From Variovorax sp. N23 (GTDB lineage: Bacteria; Pseudomonadota; Gammaproteobacteria; Burkholderiales; Burkholderiaceae_C), in the NCBI RefSeq assembly GCF_025486315.1, contig NZ_JAOOPY010000001.1:248001-312000 (forward strand): DNA of 64,000 nucleotides, read 5' to 3'. The notes beneath the pieces are model-generated. The model saw only the letters and a list, made by a program, of their open reading frames with translations, ran no database searches and was not told where the DNA came from. This document shows, piece by piece, positions 45,508 through 55,002 of this stretch (positions are counted from its first letter, which is position 1; every line of letters starts with the position of its first letter). The position numbers and the translations under genes were made by a program.

Positions 45508-45646
45508 CGTTTGCAGAAGGCTGTTTCAAATGCGCAACGTCTCGCGCGCAGCCTTGACGCCCGTCAGTGCAGGGCGCGGGCGGCCTTCCACAATGCACGC
45601 ACCGCAGCACGTTCGCGCTGCTTCCTATTCCCTGGAGATCATCCTC

Positions 45647-46099
45647 ATGCTTCGCCACCGCCTCGCTGCCATCGCCGTTCTGGCACTCGCCTCGTCTTCC
45701 GTCTTCGCTGCCGACTGCACCGTCGAGATCGAAGGCAACGACGCCATGCAGTTCAACAAGGCCACCATCGAGGTGAGCAAGACGTGCAAGGACTTCACCG
45801 TCAAGCTCAAGCACAGCGGCAAGCTGCCGAAGCAGGCCATGGGCCACAACTGGGTGCTGGCCAAGACGGCCGACGTGCAGGCCATTGCCACCGACGGCAT
45901 CGCCGCCGGGCTGCCGCAGAACTACGTGAAGGCCGGCGACGCGCGCGTCGTGGCGCACACAAGAATCGTGGGCGGTGGCGAAAGCGACAGCGTGACCTTC
46001 GCGGTGGCCAAGCTCGGCGCCGCCGACAGCTACACCTACTTCTGTTCCTTCCCTGGCCACTCGGCGATCATGAAGGGCACGCTGAAGCTGGTGAAATAA
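45647..46099 (+). CDS. azu: Azurin
   Basis: Periplasmic type I blue copper electron carrier. 150 residues with signal peptide ending SSSVFAA, then [15 protein letters not shown]. The copper ligands are visible as His in MGHNWV and Cys, His and Met in [14 protein letters not shown]. Azurin donates electrons to nitrite reductase or cytochrome oxidases. Confidence 0.96.
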   Translation: MLRHRLAAIAVLALASSSVFAADCTVEIEGNDAMQFNKATIEVSKTCKDFTVKLKHSGKLPKQAMGHNWVLAKTADVQAIATDGIAAGLPQNYVKAGDARVVAHTRIVGGGESDSVTFAVAKLGAADSYTYFCSFPGHSAIMKGTLKLVK

Positions 46100-46143
46100 G
46101 CGCCGCCGGCGCCGTGCGGACCCCGGCTTCCTACAATGCCGGC

Positions 46144-48573
46144 ATGTCTCTTTTCGGCTCGCACGACGCCTCCGCCGGCGCCCCCCCTTTTCCAGCGGCC
46201 GCCTCGCCCCTGCTCGCCAACCTCAACCCCGAGCAGCTCGCGGCGGTCACGCTGCCCGCGGGCAACGCACTGATCCTCGCCGGGGCCGGTTCCGGCAAGA
46301 CGCGGGTGCTCACCACCCGCATCGCCTGGCTGATGCAGACGGGTCAGGTGTCGCCTGGCGGCATCCTTGCCGTGACCTTCACCAACAAGGCGGCGAAGGA
46401 AATGATGACGCGGCTGACCTCGATGCTGCCGGTCAACGTGCGCGGCATGTGGATCGGCACCTTCCACGGCCTGTGCAACCGCCTGCTGCGCGCGCACTGG
46501 AAGCTGGCCAACCTGCCGTCCACCTTCCAGATCCTCGACACGCAGGACCAGCTCTCGGCCATCAAGCGGCTGATGAAGCAGTTCAATGTCGACGACGAGC
46601 GCTTTCCCGCCAAGCAGACGCAGTGGTTCATCGCCGGCGCCAAGGAAGACGGCCTGCGCCCGCGCGACGTCGAGGTGCGCAGCGAGGACGACCGCAAGAA
46701 GGTCGAGATCTATCAGCTCTACGAGGAGCAGTGCCAGCGCGAAGGCGTGGTCGACTTCGGCGAGCTGATGCTGCGCAGCTACGAACTGCTGCGCGACAAC
46801 GACCCCGTGCGGGAGCACTACCAGCGGCGCTTCCGCCACATCCTGATCGACGAATTCCAGGACACCAACCGCCTGCAGTACGCGTGGATCAAGATGCTGT
46901 CGGGCCAGACGATCGACGGCCGCTTCGTGCCGGGCGACAGCAGCGTGATCGCGGTGGGCGACGACGACCAGAGCATCTACGCCTTCCGCGGTGCACGCGT
47001 GGGCAACATGGCCGACTTCGTGCGCGAGTTCGACGTGCAGCACCAGATCAAGCTGGAGCAGAACTACCGCAGCTTCAGCAACATCCTCGACTCGGCCAAT
47101 GCGCTGATCGGCCACAACACCAAACGGCTGGGCAAGAACCTGCGCACGAGCCAGGGCCCCGGCGAGCCGGTGCGCGTGTACGAGGCCACCAGCGACTTCG
47201 CCGAGGCGCAATGGATGGTCGAGGAGATGCGCCAGCTCGCGCGCGACGGCATCGATCGCAAGGAGATGGCCGTTCTCTACCGCAGCAATGCGCAGAGCCG
47301 GGTGATCGAGACGGCGCTGTTCAACGCCGCCGTGCCCTACCGCGTGTACGGCGGCCTGCGCTTCTTCGAGCGTGCCGAAATCAAGCATGCGCTGGCCTAC
47401 CTGCGCCTCCTGGAAAACAAGGACGACGACACCAGCTTCCTGCGCATCGTCAACTTTCCGCCGCGAGGCATCGGCGCGCGCAGCATCGAGCTGCTGCAGG
47501 ACGCGGCGCGTGCCGCCGGCCATTCGCTGCACGACGCCGTGAGTGCCGTCGGCGGCAAGGCCGGCGCCAACCTGTCGGCCTTCGTCGCCAAGATCGACGT
47601 GCTGCGCGAGCAGACGGTCGGCATCTCGCTGCGCGAGATCATCGAGCTGGTGCTCGACCACAGCGGCCTCGTCGAGCACTACAAGGCCGACCGCGAGGGC
47701 GCCGACCGCATCGAGAACCTGGAAGAACTGGTGAATGCGGCCGAGAGCTTCGTCACGCAGGAGGGCTTCGGCCGCGATGCGGTCGCGCTGCCGGTGGACG
47801 AACTGCGGCAGTCGCCGGCGAGCCAGGGCCTGGACCCGAACCGGCCGGTGGTCGACGAACCCGTCGAGCCGCTGGCCCCCGACGCCGAGACCGGCGAAAC
47901 GCTCAGCCCGCTCGCCGCCTTCCTGACGCACGCCGCGCTCGAGTCCGGCGACAACCAGGCGCAGGCCGGGCAGGACGCCGTGCAGCTCATGACGGTGCAC
48001 GCCGCCAAGGGTCTGGAGTTCGACTGCGTGTTCATCACCGGCATGGAAGAGGGCCTGTTCCCGCACGAGAACTCGATGAGCGACTTCGACGGGCTGGAGG
48101 AGGAACGCCGCCTGATGTACGTCGCCATCACGCGCGCGCGCCAGCGCCTGTACATGAGCCATTCGCAGACGCGCATGCTGCACGGCCAGACCCGCTACAA
48201 CCTCAAGAGCCGCTTCTACGACGAGCTGCCCGAAGGCGCGCTCAAGTGGCTCACGCCGAAGAACCAGGGCTTCGCGCCGTCGGCCTTCGGCTATGGCGGT
48301 GGCTATGCGACCTCGCGCGGCGCCGGCGGGAGTGGCAGCAGCTACAGCGGCGGCTACAGCAAGGATTCCTTCGCCAGCCCGCCTGTCCCGCCGCAGAAGG
48401 CCGCGCCCTCGCACGGCCTGCGCTCGGGCATGCAGGTCTTCCACAACAAGTTCGGCGAAGGCACCGTGGTGGCGCTGGAAGGCACCGGCGATGACGCCCG
48501 TGCGCAGATCAACTTCCCGCGCCACGGGGTCAAGTGGCTGGCACTGTCGGTGGCGAAGCTCACGCCGGTCTGA
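46144..48573 (+). CDS. uvrD: UvrD/Rep-family DNA helicase
   Basis: 809-residue superfamily 1A 3'-5' helicase. Walker A AGAGSGKT (46-53), TFTNKAAKEM, motif II LIDEFQDTN, motif III VGDDDQSIYAFRGA, motif V TVHAAKGLEFDCVF and motif VI YVAITRARQRLY are intact. A C-terminal extension (VFHNKFGEGTVVALEG) resembles the RNA-polymerase-interacting tudor-like end of UvrD/PcrA, supporting UvrD over Rep. Confidence 0.9.
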   Translation: MSLFGSHDASAGAPPFPAAASPLLANLNPEQLAAVTLPAGNALILAGAGSGKTRVLTTRIAWLMQTGQVSPGGILAVTFTNKAAKEMMTRLTSMLPVNVRGMWIGTFHGLCNRLLRAHWKLANLPSTFQILDTQDQLSAIKRLMKQFNVDDERFPAKQTQWFIAGAKEDGLRPRDVEVRSEDDRKKVEIYQLYEEQCQREGVVDFGELMLRSYELLRDNDPVREHYQRRFRHILIDEFQDTNRLQYAWIKMLSGQTIDGRFVPGDSSVIAVGDDDQSIYAFRGARVGNMADFVREFDVQHQIKLEQNYRSFSNILDSANALIGHNTKRLGKNLRTSQGPGEPVRVYEATSDFAEAQWMVEEMRQLARDGIDRKEMAVLYRSNAQSRVIETALFNAAVPYRVYGGLRFFERAEIKHALAYLRLLENKDDDTSFLRIVNFPPRGIGARSIELLQDAARAAGHSLHDAVSAVGGKAGANLSAFVAKIDVLREQTVGISLREIIELVLDHSGLVEHYKADREGADRIENLEELVNAAESFVTQEGFGRDAVALPVDELRQSPASQGLDPNRPVVDEPVEPLAPDAETGETLSPLAAFLTHAALESGDNQAQAGQDAVQLMTVHAAKGLEFDCVFITGMEEGLFPHENSMSDFDGLEEERRLMYVAITRARQRLYMSHSQTRMLHGQTRYNLKSRFYDELPEGALKWLTPKNQGFAPSAFGYGGGYATSRGAGGSGSSYSGGYSKDSFASPPVPPQKAAPSHGLRSGMQVFHNKFGEGTVVALEGTGDDARAQINFPRHGVKWLALSVAKLTPV

Positions 48574-48594
48574 CCGGCGCGGATTGCGCGACCG

Positions 48595-49386
48595 TCAGTC
48601 GATGAAGGAATCGCGGAAGGTGAACCAGGTGCTGGTGAAGAACATCGCGGCCATCACCATCGCACCACCCAGCATCAGCGCCCCGGCGGCGGCGCCCGCG
48701 CCTTCGCCGGCCACCGCGGCGAACAGCGTGGCGATCAGGCTCAGCACGATGCCCGAGCCGATGAACACGCCGACCCAGGCCAACCCGAAGACGAAGAGGG
48801 CGCCGAAGTTCTTGAAGCACGCGACGAAGCTGAAGAACAGGCTCTTGGCCGGCGGTACGCCGTGCCAGTGCACCAGCGCCGGGGCATGCCAGAAGGCGAG
48901 CGACAGCGGCAGGTACAGCAGCATGGCGATCCACAGCGCCGCCTGGAAATCGCCGGCCTCGGCCATCTCGCGGCTGACGGTGCCGCCCATCAGGTAGACC
49001 TTGGCGAACTGCCCGCCGTCGGCCAGGGCCGAGATGCCCATCACGAGCATGAAGAGCACGGCGTAGAGCACGCCGAGCACCAGCATCGGCCGAAAGCCGG
49101 TGCGCACCGCCTGCAATGCCGCCAGGAACACCGCAGCGGCAGGCGGCTTCGTGCCGGCGCCGGCCCGCGCGGCCTCGGCGGTGGCGGCCATGAGCCCGAG
49201 CGTCATGGTCGGCAGCAGCATCAGCGCGATCGCGGTGCCCACCAGCGGCAGCTGCGAGGCGATCGACACCAGCGCCATGAAAAAGAAGAAGAGCGAGACG
49301 AAGGCGAGTGGCCGCTTGGCGAAGGTCTGCAGGCCGGTGCGAACCCACAGCACACCGGTGCGTGCCGGGACGATATTCAGTTTCAT
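48595..49386 (-). CDS. BPSS1780-family membrane protein
   Basis: 263 residues with about six hydrophobic segments, an N-terminal GVLWVRTGLQTFAKRPLAF and a C-terminal TWFTFRDSFID. It matches the BPSS1780/DUF2189-like membrane proteins found next to thrB in Burkholderiales. No catalytic motif is seen and the function is unknown. 10 bp separate it from thrB. Confidence 0.75.
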   Translation of the reverse strand: MKLNIVPARTGVLWVRTGLQTFAKRPLAFVSLFFFFMALVSIASQLPLVGTAIALMLLPTMTLGLMAATAEAARAGAGTKPPAAAVFLAALQAVRTGFRPMLVLGVLYAVLFMLVMGISALADGGQFAKVYLMGGTVSREMAEAGDFQAALWIAMLLYLPLSLAFWHAPALVHWHGVPPAKSLFFSFVACFKNFGALFVFGLAWVGVFIGSGIVLSLIATLFAAVAGEGAGAAAGALMLGGAMVMAAMFFTSTWFTFRDSFID

Positions 49387-49396
49387 CGGGATCCGT

Positions 49397-50446
49397 TCAG
49401 GCCGCCACTGGGGCGGTGGCGCTCGGTGAGGGCGCCGCGAGCGGCTGGCGTGCGCGTTCGCGCAGCACCCGCTCGAAATGGGTGGGGTCGTGCGCCTTCA
49501 GCATGCTCGCCTCGCGCGGCAGGTGGAAGTCCCACAGGCGCGAGATCCAGAAGCGCAGGGCGGCGGCGCGCAACATGGCGGGCAGCAGCGCGCGTTCGGC
49601 GCCGGTCAGCGGGCGCACCGCCATGTAGGCGGCGAGCAGGGCGTCGGCGCGCAGCGGGTCGTGCGTGCCGGTGGGCAGGTCGACCGCCCAGTCGTTCAGG
49701 CACACCGCCAGGTCGAACAGCCAGGTGTCGGTGCCGGCGAAGTAGAAGTCGAAGACGCCGCTCAGCCGGGGCTGTTCGCTGCCGGCGGTGGTATCGAACA
49801 TGGCGTTGTCGCGGAACAGGTCGGCATGCACCGGGCCGCGCGGCAGCGCCGCGTAGGCCGAAGATTCGGCGACATGGTTCTGGTAGGCCAGCTCGCCGCG
49901 CAGCAGGGCTGCCTGCGATTCGTCGAGGTGCGGCAGCACCACCGGTGCGGTGTCGTTCCACCAGGCCAGGCCGCGCAGGTTGGGCTGCACGCGGTCGAAG
50001 TCGCGGCCGGCCAGATGCATGCGCGCCAGCCAGCGGCCGAGTTCGGCGCAGTGCGCGGCGCCCGGCGCCAGTTCGCTGCGGCCCGACAGGCGTTGCACCA
50101 CGGCGGCGGGCTTGCCGGCCACGACGTGCACCAGTTCGCAGGGCGCGTCGGCGGGTCGTTCCAGCCCCGTGGCCTTGGCCGGTGTCACCGTGGGGTCGGC
50201 GACCGGCTCGGGCACGGGGATGCCGTGCGCCGCCAGGTGCTTCATGAGGCACAGGTAGTAGGGCAACTGCTCGGGGCCCAGGCGCTCGAACAGCGTCAGG
50301 ACGTAGGCGCCCTGGTCGGTCGTCGCAAAGTAGTTGGTGTTCTCGATGCCGCCCTGGATGCCGTCCAGCTGGCGCAGGGCGCCCAGCCCCAGGCGCTGCA
50401 CGAGCGCATCCGCTTCGTCGAACCCGACGTCGGTGTAGACCGCCAC
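49397..50446 (-). CDS. thrB: Homoserine kinase (ThrB, APH-fold type)
   Basis: Phosphorylates homoserine for threonine synthesis. 349 residues of the choline-kinase-like ThrB class: AVYTDVGFDEADALVQRLGLG, GGIENTNYFATT, the catalytic loop GPVHADLFRDNAMFD and metal site GVFDFYFAGTDTWLFDLA. This class is distinct from GHMP homoserine kinases. Lies between the DUF2782-like gene and the BPSS1780 gene. Confidence 0.93.
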   Translation of the reverse strand: MAVYTDVGFDEADALVQRLGLGALRQLDGIQGGIENTNYFATTDQGAYVLTLFERLGPEQLPYYLCLMKHLAAHGIPVPEPVADPTVTPAKATGLERPADAPCELVHVVAGKPAAVVQRLSGRSELAPGAAHCAELGRWLARMHLAGRDFDRVQPNLRGLAWWNDTAPVVLPHLDESQAALLRGELAYQNHVAESSAYAALPRGPVHADLFRDNAMFDTTAGSEQPRLSGVFDFYFAGTDTWLFDLAVCLNDWAVDLPTGTHDPLRADALLAAYMAVRPLTGAERALLPAMLRAAALRFWISRLWDFHLPREASMLKAHDPTHFERVLRERARQPLAAPSPSATAPVAA

Positions 50447-50453
50447 GCCCGGC

Positions 50454-50822
50454 TCAGAACTTCATGACGTTCCAGACGCGGGGGCCGTTGCCGCCCGTGC
50501 CTGTTTCCGACTGGCCCTGCCGCTCGCGGCCGCCGTCGTTGGGCAGCACCTGGTAGGACGGCACGTTGGCCTTCGGCTTCACCGTGATGCTCTGGGTCTG
50601 GCCGCCATAGCGCACCTCGTCGACGGCGGCGCCGCCGTCCTCGACGTGGATGTTCTCGATCTTCTGGTTGCGTCGCCCCTCGGCCCGCGCTTCGGCTTTG
50701 GCCTCGGCAGGCGTCACCGGCGCGGGCTGCGCGGCGGTCTGTGCCTGGACGGCAGCGACGGGCACGGCGCAGACGAGAGCCAGCAACGCGTGGCGGAAGA
50801 AGGAGAGGGGGGTGGAGGCCAT
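50454..50822 (-). CDS. DUF2782-like exported protein
   Basis: 122 residues with signal peptide (LLALVCAVPVAAVQAQ) and a short conserved core ENIHVEDGGAAVDEVRYGGQ with ITVKPKANVPSYQVLPND, as in DUF2782. These proteins sit between polA and thrB in many beta- and gamma-proteobacteria. Role unknown, predicted periplasmic. Confidence 0.7.
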   Translation of the reverse strand: MASTPLSFFRHALLALVCAVPVAAVQAQTAAQPAPVTPAEAKAEARAEGRRNQKIENIHVEDGGAAVDEVRYGGQTQSITVKPKANVPSYQVLPNDGGRERQGQSETGTGGNGPRVWNVMKF

Positions 50823-50941
50823 GGCGCAATTGTAGGTGCCGGCCTGCTTTCGCGCTGTCGGCGTGGGGCGTCAGGGGGCGTACGGCGGGCACGTACGTTG
50901 CCACGCCCGAGGCGGCACCGCCGGCCGGGCAAAATGGCCCG

Positions 50942-53755
50942 ATGACCGACAAGAAAACGCTGCTGCTCGTCGATGGTTCGAGCTACCTCTACCGCGCCTT
51001 CCACGCCATGCCCGACCTGCGGGCCGTGCCGGGCGACCCCAGCAGCCCGGCCACCGGCGCCATCCGCGGCATGATCAACATGATGCAGTCGCTGCGCCGT
51101 GAGGTGCGGGCCGACTACGCGGCCTGCGTGTTCGACGCGCCGGGCAAGACCTTCCGCGACGACTGGTACCCCGACTACAAGGCGCACCGCTCGCCCATGC
51201 CCGACGACCTGCGCAGCCAGATCGCGCCGATCCACGAGGTGGTTCGCCTGCTGGGCTGGCCGGTGCTGCATGTGCCGCTGGTGGAGGCCGACGACGTGAT
51301 CGGCACGCTGGCCAAGACCGCCGCGCTGCAGGGCATCGAAGTCATCGTGTCGAGCGGCGACAAGGACATGAGCCAGCTGGTCGACGAGCACATCACCATC
51401 ATCGACACGATGAACGGCAAGAAGCGCGACGTCGCCGGCGTCACGGCCGAATTCGGCGTGCCGCCCGCCCTGATGATCGACTACCAGACGCTGGTGGGCG
51501 ACACGGTCGACAACGTGCCCGGCGTCGACAAGGTCGGGCCCAAGACCGCCGCCAAGTGGCTGCTGCAGTACGGCTCGCTCGACGCGCTGGTGGCCAGCGC
51601 GCACGAGATCAAGGGCCAGGCCGGCGAGAACCTGCGCAAGGCGCTCGACTGGCTGCCGCAAGGGCGCCGGTTGGTGACTATCCGCACCGACTGCGACCTG
51701 GCCGGGCATGTCGACGGCCTGCCCGCGCTCGACAGCATCGCCATCGGCCCGCAGCAGGTCGACGCGCTCAAGACCTTCTACGAGACCTACGGCTTCAAGA
51801 GCCTGGTCAAGACGCTCGAGGCGCACGCGGTGCCGCCCGAACTGATCGAGGAGACCCACCGCAAGAAGAAGGGCGCCGCGAGCGACGCCGGCCCCGGTCT
51901 GTTCGACGAGCCGATCGACAACCTGGGCGACGAGGCCGCCGAGAAGGCCAGCAACCTGGCCTACGACACGGTGCTGACCTGGGAGATGTTCGATGCCTGG
52001 CTCGCGAAGATCGAGGCCGCCGAGCTGGTGGCGCTCGACACCGAGACCACCTCGCTCGACGAGATGCGCGCCGAGATCGTCGGCCTGAGCTTCAGCGTGA
52101 CGCCGGGCGAGGCGGCCTACATCCCGCTGGCCCACAACTACCCCGATGCCCCCGAGCAGCTGCCGCGCGACGAGGTGCTCGCGCGGCTCAAGCCCTGGCT
52201 GGAGAACGGCGCCAGGAAGAAGCTGGGCCAGCACGTCAAGTACGACCGGCATGTGTTCGCCAACCATGGCATCGAGGTGCGGGGCTATGCGCACGACACC
52301 ATGCTGCAGAGCTACGTGCTCGAAGTGCACCGGCCGCACGGCCTGGCCAGCCTGGCGGAGCGCCACCTGGGCCGCAGCGGCATCGACTACGAAGACCTGT
52401 GCGGCAAGGGCGCCAAGCAGATCTCCTTCAGCCAGGTGGCGATCGACAAGGCCGCGGAGTATTCGTGCGAGGACAGCGACCAGACGCTCGACGTGCATCG
52501 CGTGCTTTGGCCGCAGCTGGAGGCCAACGAGAAGCTGCGCTTCGTCTACGCGCTGGAGATGGCCAGCAGCGAGGCGCTCTACCGCATCGAGCGCAACGGC
52601 GTGCTGATCGACGCGCCCACGCTGGCCGCGCAGAGCCATGCGCTCGGCACCCGCATCATGCAGCTGGAGCAGGAGGCCTACGAACTCGCGGGCCAGCCCT
52701 TCAACCTGGGCAGCCCCAAGCAGATCGGCGAGATATTCTTCACCAAGCTGGGCCTGCCCGTCGTCAAGAAGACGCCGAGCGGCGCGCCCAGCACCGACGA
52801 GGAGGTGCTGGAGAAGCTGGCCGACGATTTCCCGCTGCCGGCCAAGCTGCTGGAGCACCGCAGCCTGTCGAAGCTCAAGGGCACCTACACCGACAAGCTG
52901 GGGCAGCTCGCCAACCCGCGGACCGGGCGCGTGCACACGCACTACGCGCAGGCGGTGGCGGTGACCGGCCGGCTGAGCAGCAACGACCCGAACCTGCAGA
53001 ACATCCCGATCCGCACGGCCGAGGGCCGCCGCGTGCGCGAGGCCTTCGTCGCACCCGCCGGCAGCGTGATCGCCAGCGCCGACTACTCGCAGATCGAGCT
53101 GCGCATCATGGCGCACATCAGCGGCGACGAATCGCTGCTGCGCGCCTTCACCGAAGGCCTGGACGTGCACCGCGCGACGGCTGCCGAAGTCTTTGGCGTC
53201 GCGGTCGACCAGGTGTCGACCGAGCAGCGCCGCTACGCCAAGGTCATCAACTTCGGCCTGATCTACGGCATGAGCAGCTTCGGCCTGGCGAAGAACCTGG
53301 GCATCGAGACCAAGGCCGCCGCGTCGTACATCGACCGCTACTTCGCGCGCTACCCGGGCGTGAAGGCCTACATGGACGAGACCCGTGCCAGCGCCAAGGA
53401 GAAGGGCTACGTCGAGACCGTGTTCGGCCGGCGCCTCTACCTGCCCGAGATCAACTCACCCAACGGCCCGCGCCGCGGCGGCGCCGAGCGTGCGGCCATC
53501 AACGCGCCGATGCAGGGCACCGCGGCCGACCTCATCAAGCTGAGCATGGTCAAGGTGCAGGACGTGCTCGATGCGGAGCAGCGCGCGACGAAGATGATCA
53601 TGCAGGTGCACGACGAACTGGTGTTCGAGGTGCCCGAGGCCGAGGTCGAGTGGGTGCGCAGCGAGATCCCGAAGCTGATGGCCGGCGTGGCCGAGCTCAA
53701 GGTGCCGCTGCTGGCCGAACTCGGCGTGGGGCCGAACTGGGACAAGGCGCATTGA
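50942..53755 (+). CDS. polA: DNA polymerase I
   Basis: 937 residues, all three domains. 5'-3' exonuclease (LLVDGSSYLYRAFHA, DDVIGTLAK, SGDKDMSQLVD) covers about 1-300. The 3'-5' proofreading domain has the catalytic LDTETTSLD with D366, so proofreading is likely active. The polymerase domain has SADYSQIELRIMAH (D714), NFGLIYGMSSFGLAKNLG and VHDELVFEV (H890). Acts in Okazaki fragment processing and repair. Confidence 0.97.
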   Translation: MTDKKTLLLVDGSSYLYRAFHAMPDLRAVPGDPSSPATGAIRGMINMMQSLRREVRADYAACVFDAPGKTFRDDWYPDYKAHRSPMPDDLRSQIAPIHEVVRLLGWPVLHVPLVEADDVIGTLAKTAALQGIEVIVSSGDKDMSQLVDEHITIIDTMNGKKRDVAGVTAEFGVPPALMIDYQTLVGDTVDNVPGVDKVGPKTAAKWLLQYGSLDALVASAHEIKGQAGENLRKALDWLPQGRRLVTIRTDCDLAGHVDGLPALDSIAIGPQQVDALKTFYETYGFKSLVKTLEAHAVPPELIEETHRKKKGAASDAGPGLFDEPIDNLGDEAAEKASNLAYDTVLTWEMFDAWLAKIEAAELVALDTETTSLDEMRAEIVGLSFSVTPGEAAYIPLAHNYPDAPEQLPRDEVLARLKPWLENGARKKLGQHVKYDRHVFANHGIEVRGYAHDTMLQSYVLEVHRPHGLASLAERHLGRSGIDYEDLCGKGAKQISFSQVAIDKAAEYSCEDSDQTLDVHRVLWPQLEANEKLRFVYALEMASSEALYRIERNGVLIDAPTLAAQSHALGTRIMQLEQEAYELAGQPFNLGSPKQIGEIFFTKLGLPVVKKTPSGAPSTDEEVLEKLADDFPLPAKLLEHRSLSKLKGTYTDKLGQLANPRTGRVHTHYAQAVAVTGRLSSNDPNLQNIPIRTAEGRRVREAFVAPAGSVIASADYSQIELRIMAHISGDESLLRAFTEGLDVHRATAAEVFGVAVDQVSTEQRRYAKVINFGLIYGMSSFGLAKNLGIETKAAASYIDRYFARYPGVKAYMDETRASAKEKGYVETVFGRRLYLPEINSPNGPRRGGAERAAINAPMQGTAADLIKLSMVKVQDVLDAEQRATKMIMQVHDELVFEVPEAEVEWVRSEIPKLMAGVAELKVPLLAELGVGPNWDKAH

Positions 53756-53760
53756 GTCCG

Positions 53761-54990
53761 ATGCGGACCATTGCCCTGGCGGCCGTTTTGATGGGGTGGG
53801 CCGCGGCGCCTGCGGTTGCGCAGCCCACGGCGGTCAAGGTGCCGCCCACCGGCGTGCGCATGTGCCTGGGCTTCCAGAAGGACGGCTGGCCGGCGCCCCA
53901 GGCCTGCGCCGACGCCGGGCCGCTGGCGCTGGTTCCCAAGCAGGATGGCCTGCAGGGCGCGGGCCGGCCGGCCTACGAGGCCGTGGCGGGACAGCCGCGG
54001 ACCGCCTGCGTGCGCGACCGGGTGTCCGGCCTCGTCTGGGAAGGCAAGCCCGACAGCGGCAAGCAGCCCTGGCCCCTGCTGCACGACGGCGCCGAACGCG
54101 CCCCTCGTTTCGACATGGATGCCTACGGGCCGCAGAACGAGCCCGTGCCCGGCAGCCGCGGCCACAGCGAGGCCTATTCCCTGCACGGCGACGGCCGACC
54201 GGGCGACGCCATCGCCTATGTGGCGCAGGTGAACGCGAGCCGGCTGTGCGGCTTCACCGACTGGCGCCTGCCGACGGTGGCCGAACTGCATGGTTTGATC
54301 GACCTGGGCAAGGAGCGGTTGTCCGATGTGAGTCCGGCGCTGCCGTTGGCCGAACAGGCGGTCATCGACGCGCGGTGGTTCCCGAACACCGTACCGGGGG
54401 TGTACGCGACGTCGGAATGGCGCGACCCGACGAGCGTCTGGTGCGTCAACTTCGCGAATGGCTTCGTCTACGACTGCGACCCCGACATGGCGCGCAAGCC
54501 GTTGCCGCTCTTCGTTCGTCTCGTGCGGGGCCCGGAAGCGCCGCCGGCCGGTCGCTGGCGCGAATGGCCCAATGAACGGGGCGTGCCCGGCGGCGCGGTG
54601 GAGGACCGCCACACCGGCCTGGTGTGGCGCCGCTGCGAGGAGCCGCAGACCTGGAACGGCCGCCGCTGCATGTGGAGTGCCAAGCGCTACGACTACGTCG
54701 AGGCCTTGCAGCGCGCCAGCGAGCAAGCTGGCTGGCGTCTGCCCACCATCAAGGAAATCAACAGCCTCGCGCAGCGCGAGCCCGATCGCTTCGAGCTTCC
54801 CCCATCGAACTTCCCGGCGGGGGGCAAGGAAGCGCCGCGCGTGGACCACTGGTCGTCCACCGTGTGCGGTGCGAGTCCGGCGACATCGACGGCCCGGGCA
54901 TCGATCAGCGCGTGGGTGTTGAGCGACAGCGGCATGATCTACTGTGAGGCACGCGTCAGGCATCTCGGTGTCCGCCTCGTGCGCGAATGA
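53761..54990 (+). CDS. Exported protein with two DUF1566 (Lcl-C-like) domains
   Basis: 409 residues with signal peptide ending APAVAQ. Two related DUF1566 units are visible. The first has GLVWEGKPDSGKQPW and FTDWRLPTVAELHGLID; the second has GLVWRRC, QAGWRLPTIKEINSL and WSSTVCG. The cysteines suggest disulfides in the periplasm or at the surface. It starts 5 bp after polA but is unlikely to be functionally linked. Function unknown. Confidence 0.78.
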   Translation: MRTIALAAVLMGWAAAPAVAQPTAVKVPPTGVRMCLGFQKDGWPAPQACADAGPLALVPKQDGLQGAGRPAYEAVAGQPRTACVRDRVSGLVWEGKPDSGKQPWPLLHDGAERAPRFDMDAYGPQNEPVPGSRGHSEAYSLHGDGRPGDAIAYVAQVNASRLCGFTDWRLPTVAELHGLIDLGKERLSDVSPALPLAEQAVIDARWFPNTVPGVYATSEWRDPTSVWCVNFANGFVYDCDPDMARKPLPLFVRLVRGPEAPPAGRWREWPNERGVPGGAVEDRHTGLVWRRCEEPQTWNGRRCMWSAKRYDYVEALQRASEQAGWRLPTIKEINSLAQREPDRFELPPSNFPAGGKEAPRVDHWSSTVCGASPATSTARASISAWVLSDSGMIYCEARVRHLGVRLVRE

Positions 54991-55002
54991 GGGCTCCGCA
55001 CC

